This document shows, piece after piece, positions 1-5,018 of a stretch of DNA of 5,018 nt; position 1 is the first letter of the stretch, and the number at the start of each line of letters is the position of its first letter. The stretch is from Bacteroidia bacterium (GTDB lineage: Bacteria; Bacteroidota; Bacteroidia; Flavobacteriales; Flavobacteriaceae). The position numbers and the translations under genes are program-made. The stretch covers positions 1 through 5,018 of the forward strand of contig JAUIAA010000179.1 in assembly GCA_030425715.1 (NCBI GenBank), read 5' to 3'. Below the pieces are notes generated by a model. The model made no database searches and was not told where the DNA came from. It saw only the letters and a list, made by a program, of their open reading frames with translations.

Positions 1-691
1 GCCCAGGTGCATATTTTTGAATAATACCATTCATTTGCACAATAATTTTCATGGCATTACTTCTGGTTTCGTTAATGGATTTTTCGTAATTGTAAGCAGG
101 AGCTAGGTAAGAAATAGTTGCAGGTTTATTTGTTCTTTCGGCATTATAGTATTTGCTTTGATCGTGTAGGTTAAAACCAAAATCGGCTTGTAAACTATCT
201 CTAACTCTTTTTAATATTCTAGACTCTGGAGATTGTAACTGTAATGCATCTCGGTTGATATCTATACCAATGGCATTTCTACGCTGAAATTTTTCGGCAC
301 CATCCGGATTTAGCATAGGTATAAAATGTACCGTTGTGTTTTCCAATATTTTAGGATGTTTGTTTATATAATTTACAATATCAAAAATAGCCATGGTAGC
401 TGTAGATTCATCGCCATGCATTTGCGACCAAAGTAGAATGCTAGTTGGCCCTTTTCCAAAGCTAATCATGCTAATTTTTCTCCCTTCAATCGATTTGCCT
501 AATACGGTTATCGTACCATTAGAATTGTTTTTTAAGTTTTGTAACAGTGGTTGTAAATCCGCATGCTTTATTCTTCTTTGACTTAATGATTTTTCTTTAT
601 AATTTTCATAATTAGAAAAGAGTTTCTCGCTTATTTTATTTTGCGAAAAAGCAAAAAAAGGAAGACAGATAAATAGTAATATTTTATGCAT
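1..691 (-). CDS. Secreted M14-family zinc carboxypeptidase, C-terminal part outside the window
   Basis: This is a metallocarboxypeptidase-type peptidase, expected to act on peptides outside the inner membrane. My reading of the complementary strand gives 230 complete codons from the ATG at 689-691, open to the window edge. Residues 1-16 form a signal peptide (MHKILLF... ending FAFS) with likely cleavage before Gln17, a common Bacteroidota pattern. The zinc ligands are visible as H92 and E95 in MHGDES and H176 in NLHDQ. N146-R147 in DINRD match the substrate-carboxylate-binding Asn-Arg pair of carboxypeptidase A, and NPDG (128-131) is a family hallmark. The catalytic Glu would lie in the missing C-terminal part. 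The start lies 3 bases after the amidase stop, so the gene is probably co-transcribed and translationally coupled. The family assignment is firm. The substrate is not: peptidoglycan peptide trimming is inferred only from the neighbour. Confidence 0.9.
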   Translation of the reverse strand, partial: MHKILLFICLPFFAFSQNKISEKLFSNYENYKEKSLSQRRIKHADLQPLLQNLKNNSNGTITVLGKSIEGRKISMISFGKGPTSILLWSQMHGDESTATMAIFDIVNYINKHPKILENTTVHFIPMLNPDGAEKFQRRNAIGIDINRDALQLQSPESRILKRVRDSLQADFGFNLHDQSKYYNAERTNKPATISYLAPAYNYEKSINETRSNAMKIIVQMNGIIQKYAPG

Positions 692-694
692 GAT

Positions 695-1354
695 TTAATT
701 TTTATTAGGTAATGGCAGCCAGTTGTATTGGTGGGTTTCAATTCTAAGATTCTCCATAAAAGCTTGTCCAGGATCTGTTTTTTCTGTGCGATAATTTTGG
801 TCTAACTCTTTCCAAAGCGGATGGTTTTCAAAAAGCGTATATTCAGAATGACCAATGAGATAGGTAATACTTTCATATTTTTTTTTCAAATAATGAATTA
901 ATTTGATGTTTGCTTTTAATTGTGCTTCTGTTAGTGGTGTTGTTTTAGTTCCTCCTACATTTTCAATCCCAATAGCACAATAATTTAATCCTATTACATG
1001 CCTTGCCATAGTAGTTTCGGGCATTAATCGGTAAACCGATCCATCTCTATCTACTAAAAATTGAGAGGAAACATTTAAGGCACTTGCTCCTTTAATATCA
1101 GGTCTCCAAGATGGAAGTTTGGCATTGTAAAAAGCATCAAAAGATTTTTCTAAAGTTGGTATTGCAGTCCAATGCACTACAATCATTTTAGGATCAATGG
1201 TAGGGATTTCTTGTATCATCCCATAATGCTCTTTTAAATATGCCAGAGTCAATTCTTTTCTTTCTTCGTTAAAAATAATTGGTTTGTCTGTAATTTTTAC
1301 TGCATTGCAGGAGCTTAAAAGTCCTATTAAGAAACAAAAAGTAATTTTTTTCAT
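695..1354 (-). CDS. Lipoprotein N-acetylmuramoyl-L-alanine amidase (Amidase_2 / AmpD-PGRP type)
   Basis: A zinc amidase predicted to cut the bond between N-acetylmuramic acid and L-alanine of peptidoglycan. It has 219 residues. Residues 1-15 are a lipoprotein signal peptide ending in a lipobox (LLSSC), with Cys16 as the lipidated residue, so a periplasmic, membrane-anchored location is likely; no clear acidic surface-export signal follows the Cys. By alignment with AmpD, the zinc ligands are H61 (VVHWTA), H169 (IGHSEY) and D194 (KTDPGQAF). E131 in GIENVGG matches the catalytic Glu of AmpD, and H119 (ARHVIG) matches the conserved His before the SxN/LN segment. The H169-D194 stretch is 25 residues, longer than the 10 in AmpD, as in a YRTEKTDPG subfamily I recall from other bacteria. 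It is the first gene of a pair with the M14 peptidase. The start follows directly from the signal peptide; no Shine-Dalgarno site is seen. Confidence 0.92.
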   Translation of the reverse strand: MKKITFCFLIGLLSSCNAVKITDKPIIFNEERKELTLAYLKEHYGMIQEIPTIDPKMIVVHWTAIPTLEKSFDAFYNAKLPSWRPDIKGASALNVSSQFLVDRDGSVYRLMPETTMARHVIGLNYCAIGIENVGGTKTTPLTEAQLKANIKLIHYLKKKYESITYLIGHSEYTLFENHPLWKELDQNYRTEKTDPGQAFMENLRIETHQYNWLPLPNKN

Positions 1355-1381
1355 AGTGATAATGGCAACATGGATTGCATG

Positions 1382-1450
1382 CCACTAAAATACATAATTT
1401 TTATAGAGGGAGATAATGAATAGGTGTTTACAAAATTTAATTTTTAGTGG
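1382..1450. repeat. Perfect 9-bp inverted repeat (CCACTAAAA / TTTTAGTGG) in the divergent intergenic region
   Basis: CCACTAAAA at 1382-1390 and its exact complement TTTTAGTGG at 1442-1450 are separated by 51 bases. The right arm falls within the spacer of the candidate amidase promoter and the left arm lies in the predicted amidase leader. The spacing is large for a transcription hairpin. It would suit two half-sites of a looping regulator, or chance. No U-tract follows, so it is not a terminator. Confidence 0.3.
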
Positions 1451-1462
1451 TAAAAAAACAAA
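1431..1462 (-). promoter_or_regulatory. Candidate Bacteroidota sigma-ABfA promoter for the amidase-M14 operon
   Basis: Read on the minus strand, TTTG (1462 to 1459) is followed by a 19-base spacer and then TAAATTTT (1439 to 1432, next base G). The Bacteroidota consensus is TTTG, about 19 bases, TAnnTTTG. The -33 element is perfect, the spacing is ideal, and the -7 element matches 7 of 8 positions. Transcription would start near 1425, giving a leader of roughly 70 bases. In such AT-rich DNA a chance match is possible. Confidence 0.4.
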
Positions 1463-1478
1463 ATCATATCCCTACTTA

Positions 1479-1512
1479 TTTGTAGTTCTAATTTAGAATT
1501 TCTATACAATTT
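1479..1512 (+). promoter_or_regulatory. 13-bp palindrome between weak promoter-like elements, possible operator upstream of the hydroxylase
   Basis: TTCTAA-T-TTAGAA at 1486-1498 is a perfect palindrome around one central base. It lies between a TTTG (1479-1482) and a poor -7-like TACAATTT (1505-1512, 6 of 8 matches to TAnnTTTG, 22-base spacer). If these were a promoter, the palindrome would sit between the two elements, the usual place for a repressor operator. The promoter match is weak and the palindrome is AT-rich, so this is only a candidate. Confidence 0.18.
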
Positions 1513-1566
1513 CATAAAAACAAAAGAATTATTTAATACACTAATAGTTAAATTAAGAAAAATAAA

Positions 1567-1650
1567 ATGCACAGAATTGTAAACTATGGATATGATAAAA
1601 TAGACAGCAATTTTAAATGTATTAACTTTACATATATTGATTTTTTATGA
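1567..1650 (+). CDS. Possible small upstream ORF (27 codons) overlapping the hydroxylase start
   Basis: An ATG at 1567-1569 opens a frame of 27 codons (beginning MHRIVNYGYD) that ends with TGA at 1648-1650. The stop overlaps the hydroxylase ATG in the 4-base arrangement ATGA, the typical geometry of translational coupling. The sequence before this ATG is A-rich (TAAGAAAAATAAA), as favoured in Bacteroidota, whereas the hydroxylase ATG is preceded by a run of T. The peptide has six Phe/Tyr residues in 27, only somewhat more than AT-rich DNA would give. No known family is recognised, and no attenuator hairpin with a U-tract was found. It may be a leader ORF or a chance frame. Confidence 0.22.
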   Translation: MHRIVNYGYDKIDSNFKCINFTYIDFL

Positions 1651-3461
1651 AAAATTTGATTACAAATAAAGTTTTAGAAAAGCTTCCCAATCATTTAAGA
1701 GGCTTTATTTTACCACAGCCGTATAACGATTATACATTTCAAAATCAGGCAGTTTGGCGTTATGTAATGCAAAAAAACATAGCTTACTTAAGTAAAGTAG
1801 CACACGATTCATATATAGGGGGACTTGAAAAAACGGGGATAAGCAAAGATGCAATTCCAAGGATGGAAGGGATGAATCGAATTTTAAAAGATATTGGCTG
1901 GGCTGCGGTTTCAGTAGATGGATTTATACCTCCAAATGCCTTTATGGAGTTCCAGGCATATAATGTTTTGGTAATTGCGGCAGATATTAGAACAATTGAT
2001 CATATTGAATATACACCAGCACCTGATATTATTCATGAAGCGGCTGGACACGCACCTATTATTGCCAATCCAGAATATGCAGAGTATTTACGCAGGTTTG
2101 GAGAGATTGGAGCAAAGGCAATTTCTTCGGCTAAAGATTATGAATTGTATGAAGCCATACGTCATCTTTCCATCATTAAAGAAGACCCAAATACAGCACA
2201 AAAAGAAATTCAGATAGCAGAAGAATTAATTGCAAACATTTCAAAAAATATGGGCAAACCAAGCGAGATGTCTAAAATTAGAAATATGCATTGGTGGACC
2301 GTTGAGTATGGTTTGATAGGAACTTTACAAAACCCAAAAATTTACGGCGCGGGATTGTTATCTTCTATTGGAGAAAGTGCATGGTGTATGAGTGATAAAG
2401 TGAAAAAAGTAGCTTACTCAATAGATGCATCGAATATAGAATTTGACATTACCAAACCCCAACCGCAACTTTTTGTTACACCAAATTTTGCACACCTTAG
2501 CTTGGTTTTAGAAGAGTTTGCAAATACAATGGCATTAAGAAATGGAGGTTTAAATGGTATTCAAAAATTAATAAATTCTAAAAATTTAGGTACCATTGAG
2601 TTAAGTACAGGAATACAAATCTCTGGAAAATTTATTGAAGTTATTTCGGATGCAAAGGCAAAACCAGTTTATGTTAAAACCCTAGGACCAACAGCATTGG
2701 CCTATAAAAATAAAGAGTTGATAGGACATGATAAAGAATACCATAAGGATGGGTTTGGTTCTCCAATAGGAAAATTAAAAGGCATTAACTTGGCTATTGA
2801 AAATATGTCGCCAACTGATTTAGAGGCTTATGGCATTTGTGAAGGAAGAAGGACATGCTTAACCTTTGAAGGGGAAATAACGGTGGAAGGAGAAATCATT
2901 ACAGGTAAAAGAAACCTACAAGGTAAAATTATATTGATATCCTTTAAAGATTGTACCGTTAAAAAAGGAGAAGATATTTTATTTCATCCAACATGGGGTA
3001 TTTACGATATGGCAGTGGGAGCGAAGGTAATTTCAGCCTTTTCGGGATTGGCAGACCCAAATAGTTATGGTTTGCATTATGACCCTCCCAAAGAAAAAAC
3101 GCATAAATTAAAATATAGCAACAAAGATATACAGCTTGATAAATTGTATGGTGAAGTGAGAAGGATGCGAGAGGCCAATAAATTTAATAATGATAAGCTG
3201 GAAGAAATATTGCTTACTTTAAATCAAGATTTCCCAAAAGATTGGTTGCTTGTTTTAGAAATTTATGAATTGTGCCAAAAAAACCATGCCAAAGTACTGC
3301 TTTCAAATGTGAAAAACAGTATAGTTAATTTATTGAAAAATAAAGAAATAGCCCACCTTTTACAAGATGGGCTCGAAATTATAAAGCAAATCTTTGGCTT
3401 AAAGTTGAGAGATTCTAAGGGTATTTACCATCCCTTTTGCCTGTACAGGCATAGAAGTTAG
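1647..3461 (+). CDS. Aromatic amino acid hydroxylase, long form (phenylalanine 4-monooxygenase type)
   Basis: A tetrahydropterin- and iron-dependent hydroxylase, expected to convert phenylalanine to tyrosine in the cytoplasm. It has 604 residues and no N-terminal ACT domain. The catalytic domain spans about residues 20-300. H130 and H135 (PDIIHEAAGHAP) and E220 (WWTVEYG) match the iron ligands H285, H290 and E330 of human phenylalanine hydroxylase. R115 aligns exactly with substrate-binding R270, W216 with W326, and YGAGLLSS (233-240) with the segment carrying S349. H135 to E220 spans 85 residues against 40 in human, so about 45 residues are inserted around 158-212. Residues 300-604 are an extension absent from ordinary bacterial enzymes of about 260-300 residues; I cannot assign its function, though the long form is familiar in Bacteroidota. 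The start is the only ATG after an in-frame TGA at 1638-1640. The last 21 codons overlap the pyruvate kinase gene antisense. No pterin biosynthesis or recycling gene is adjacent. Phenylalanine preference over tyrosine or tryptophan is inferred. Confidence 0.92.
   Translation: MKNLITNKVLEKLPNHLRGFILPQPYNDYTFQNQAVWRYVMQKNIAYLSKVAHDSYIGGLEKTGISKDAIPRMEGMNRILKDIGWAAVSVDGFIPPNAFMEFQAYNVLVIAADIRTIDHIEYTPAPDIIHEAAGHAPIIANPEYAEYLRRFGEIGAKAISSAKDYELYEAIRHLSIIKEDPNTAQKEIQIAEELIANISKNMGKPSEMSKIRNMHWWTVEYGLIGTLQNPKIYGAGLLSSIGESAWCMSDKVKKVAYSIDASNIEFDITKPQPQLFVTPNFAHLSLVLEEFANTMALRNGGLNGIQKLINSKNLGTIELSTGIQISGKFIEVISDAKAKPVYVKTLGPTALAYKNKELIGHDKEYHKDGFGSPIGKLKGINLAIENMSPTDLEAYGICEGRRTCLTFEGEITVEGEIITGKRNLQGKIILISFKDCTVKKGEDILFHPTWGIYDMAVGAKVISAFSGLADPNSYGLHYDPPKEKTHKLKYSNKDIQLDKLYGEVRRMREANKFNNDKLEEILLTLNQDFPKDWLLVLEIYELCQKNHAKVLLSNVKNSIVNLLKNKEIAHLLQDGLEIIKQIFGLKLRDSKGIYHPFCLYRHRS
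3336..3373 (-). terminator. Intrinsic terminator of pyruvate kinase, inside the hydroxylase coding sequence
   Basis: On the minus strand, 25 bases after the pyruvate kinase stop, AGCCCATCTT (3373 to 3364) pairs with AAGGTGGGCT (3359 to 3350) over 10 base pairs, counting one U-G wobble. They enclose a GTAA loop, a GNRA-type tetraloop. A T-rich tail follows (ATTTCTTTATTTTT, 3349 to 3336). On the plus strand the wobble becomes a C-A mismatch and no T-run follows, so the signal acts in the minus direction only. It lies within hydroxylase codons 568-576. Confidence 0.7.
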
Positions 3462-4823
3462 GTTAATAACAAAGTCTCCTTTATTGGCATATTTTTTATC
3501 TAAGGTAATTTTATTGATATCTTCAACCGTATCATCGGTACTAACCAATTTATCATAGTACTGTGCTTTTACTCCCCACAAAAGGTTTAGCATGGCTAAA
3601 ATTCTACGGTTATCCGAAAAGGCTAAAATATTAGATTTTGGTCGCCAAGCAGAAATTTGGAAAGCCGTATAACCACTATTGGTTAATGTGGTTATTGCTC
3701 TAGCATCGATTTGATCGCCTAAAATTGCAGCTTGATGGCAAATGGATTTGGTAATATACCTTTCGTTAATACATTGCACATGAGAAACAGGGCTTTGTAT
3801 TAATTCAGAGTTTTCAACACTAATTATAATATCTCGCATTACTTGAATTACTTCTCTTGGGAATTCACCAACGGAGGTTTCCCCAGAAAGCATTACGGCA
3901 TCTGCACCATCCATAATAGAATTGGCAACATCATTAACCTCTGCTCTAGTAGGTACCTGACTAGTAATCATGGATTCCATCATTTGCGTTGCAATAATTA
4001 CAGGAATACGAGCTTCTTTGGCCTTTTTCACCAATATTTTTTGTGTAATAGGTACCTTATCCATTGGGATTTCAACGCCCAAATCCCCTCTAGCTACCAT
4101 CAACCCATCGCAATATGCGGTAATTTGGTTAATATTATCAATGGCTTCAGGTTTTTCAATTTTAGCTATAATTGGTATTTTGTAAGAAGATTTTTCTCTA
4201 ATTAAATCTCTTAGCATAATCAAATCTTCCGAAGTTCTTACAAAAGATAGAGCGATCCAGTCTACTTCTTGTTCAATGGCAAAAATGGCATCTTTTACAT
4301 CTTTTGGTGTCAGTGCGGGTAGTGAAATTTTAGTATTGGGTAGGTTTACTCCTTTTTTAGATTTTAATTTACCACCTCGTAAAACAGTAGTTTTAACTTC
4401 AGTATTTCTATCAGTATGCGTTACTTCAAAAAGTAATTTTCCATCGTCAACCAAAATCTTTTCACCAACTTCCACATCTTTTGGGAAATTTTGGTAGGTC
4501 ATAAAAGCTCTTTCTACTGTTCCCTCACATTCGTTAGTAGTAAAAGTAAAAGTATCTCCTTTTTTTAATTTTACCTTTTCTTTCATTACACCCACCCGTA
4601 ATTTTGGTCCTTGTAAATCTGCTAAAACGGCAACATTAAAATTGCGCTCTTCATTTATTTCTCGTATGATTTTAATTTTTCTTTTTACATCTTCATAATC
4701 GGCATGCGAGAAATTAACTCTAAACACATTTACACCTCTTACCATTAAATCTTCCATCATTTCTTTGGTGTCGACAGCAGGGCCAAGTGTGGCTACAATT
4801 TTTGTTTTTTTTCTTTGACTCAT
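3399..4823 (-). CDS. pyk: Pyruvate kinase
   Basis: Catalyses the last glycolytic step in the cytosol, phosphoenolpyruvate plus ADP to pyruvate plus ATP, normally as a homotetramer. Its 474 residues are close to E. coli PykF (470). The A domain is about 1-70 and 167-335, with the B-domain lid at about 71-166 and the C domain from about 340. Visible landmarks are R35, N37 and S39 in FRVNFSH; K221 and E223 in IAKIEKPEA, corresponding to catalytic Lys270 and metal ligand Glu272 of the rabbit enzyme; D247 in ARGDLGVEIP (metal ligand); and T279 in ATQMMESM. TNSGYTA (381-387) resembles the effector phosphate-binding loop, so allosteric control is possible. D69-LQGPK-L75 carries Leu, Gln and Lys where potassium-dependent enzymes have Thr, Lys and Glu. 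The gene starts 3 bases after the stop of the upstream IPExxxVDY gene, so they are probably one operon. Its 3' end overlaps the convergent hydroxylase gene by 63 bases. Confidence 0.97.
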   Translation of the reverse strand: MSQRKKTKIVATLGPAVDTKEMMEDLMVRGVNVFRVNFSHADYEDVKRKIKIIREINEERNFNVAVLADLQGPKLRVGVMKEKVKLKKGDTFTFTTNECEGTVERAFMTYQNFPKDVEVGEKILVDDGKLLFEVTHTDRNTEVKTTVLRGGKLKSKKGVNLPNTKISLPALTPKDVKDAIFAIEQEVDWIALSFVRTSEDLIMLRDLIREKSSYKIPIIAKIEKPEAIDNINQITAYCDGLMVARGDLGVEIPMDKVPITQKILVKKAKEARIPVIIATQMMESMITSQVPTRAEVNDVANSIMDGADAVMLSGETSVGEFPREVIQVMRDIIISVENSELIQSPVSHVQCINERYITKSICHQAAILGDQIDARAITTLTNSGYTAFQISAWRPKSNILAFSDNRRILAMLNLLWGVKAQYYDKLVSTDDTVEDINKITLDKKYANKGDFVINLTSMPVQAKGMVNTLRISQL

Positions 4824-4826
4824 TCT

Positions 4827-5018
4827 TTAAAAAATTAAATTATCCTTAGATTTTAAGCTATAAGGATCTAGCGTATAGGATGTTATTACTTGATAAGTTT
4901 GATTGATTTTAGCTAAAATAGTAGAGACATCTTTTTTAGGGATGTTTCCTGAAATTTTAATAAAATAATCTACTTGTTTTTTTTCAGGGATTAAATAAGA
5001 AATTTTAGACTCTTCTCC
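4827..5018 (-). CDS. IPExxxVDY-family protein, C-terminal 63 residues (5' end outside the window)
   Basis: This is the C-terminal end of a small protein of unknown function restricted, as far as I know, to Bacteroidota. Reading the minus strand from 5018 gives 63 codons and a TAA at 4827-4829. The translation contains the family signature IPEKKQVDY (residues 10-18 of the visible part), followed by FIKISGNIP and ending in DNLIF. There is no signal peptide or membrane segment in the visible part. The stop lies 3 bases before the pyruvate kinase ATG (TAA AGA ATG), so translation of the two is probably coupled. From memory, this gene often stands next to pyk in Bacteroidota, frequently with a ribonuclease III gene further upstream, which cannot be checked here. 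The start is outside the window. Family membership is confident; no molecular role is known to me. Confidence 0.88.
   Translation of the reverse strand, partial: GEESKISYLIPEKKQVDYFIKISGNIPKKDVSTILAKINQTYQVITSYTLDPYSLKSKDNLIF

Noticed and set aside
393..581. A 62-codon plus-strand frame opposite the M14 peptidase.
   Set aside because: It lies antisense to the segment encoding the zinc ligands H92 and E95; its own translation has no recognisable motif.
1416..1496. A 26-codon plus-strand frame after a purine-rich AGAGGGAGAT in the intergenic region.
   Set aside because: The purine run looks like a Shine-Dalgarno site, but this phylum rarely uses them. The frame overlaps the inverted repeat and the amidase promoter, and the peptide shows no recognisable feature.
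1623..1630. TAACTTTA as a -7 box for the hydroxylase.
   Set aside because: It matches 7 of 8 positions of TAnnTTTG, but no TTTG or TTG lies about 19 bases upstream, so it is too weak to annotate as a promoter.
1975..2217. An 80-codon plus-strand frame inside the hydroxylase.
   Set aside because: It is an out-of-frame shadow covering the iron-ligand region of the hydroxylase.
3438..3451. A perfect 14-bp palindrome (TGCCTGTACAGGCA) in the hydroxylase/pyruvate kinase overlap.
   Set aside because: No T-run follows it on either strand, so it does not look like a terminator, and it encodes ordinary residues in the conserved C-terminal segment of pyruvate kinase. Chance is the simplest explanation.
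3843..4205. Plus-strand open frames of 71-120 codons opposite pyruvate kinase.
   Set aside because: They are antisense shadows of a clearly coding, highly conserved gene, and their translations show no family features.

Overview
The window is AT-rich (about one third GC by eye) and comes from a member of the Bacteroidota, most likely a flavobacterial-type or related lineage. Four things point there. The C-terminal part of an IPExxxVDY-family protein sits directly upstream of pyruvate kinase. The aromatic amino acid hydroxylase is the long form (about 600 residues) that I associate with this phylum. The secreted proteins have short signal peptides of the 'FAFS|Q' and 'LSSC' kinds. The genes lack Shine-Dalgarno sites and instead have A/T-rich leaders.

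Layout. On the minus strand at the left, a lipoprotein N-acetylmuramoyl-L-alanine amidase (695-1354) is followed after 3 bases by a secreted M14 zinc carboxypeptidase (1-691) that runs off the left edge. The two form a probable operon for hydrolysing peptidoglycan or extracellular peptides. A 292-base divergent intergenic region (1355-1646) separates this pair from a plus-strand aromatic amino acid hydroxylase (1647-3461). That region holds a reasonable Bacteroidota-type promoter for the amidase, a 9-bp inverted repeat, a 13-bp palindrome, and a possible 27-codon upstream ORF whose stop overlaps the hydroxylase start. On the right, again on the minus strand, the end of an IPExxxVDY protein gene (4827-5018) runs into pyruvate kinase (3399-4823) with a 3-base gap.

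The hydroxylase and pyruvate kinase genes converge and overlap by 63 bases. A good intrinsic terminator for pyruvate kinase lies inside the hydroxylase coding sequence.

The three units have no obvious shared pathway: wall or peptide hydrolysis, phenylalanine/aromatic amino acid hydroxylation, and the last step of glycolysis. No mobile element, CRISPR array, RNA gene or clearly novel defence or biosynthetic system is visible. The points most worth following are the overlapping 3' ends with the embedded terminator, the long hydroxylase with its uncharacterised C-terminal half, the possible coupled upstream ORF, and residues predicting a potassium-independent pyruvate kinase.
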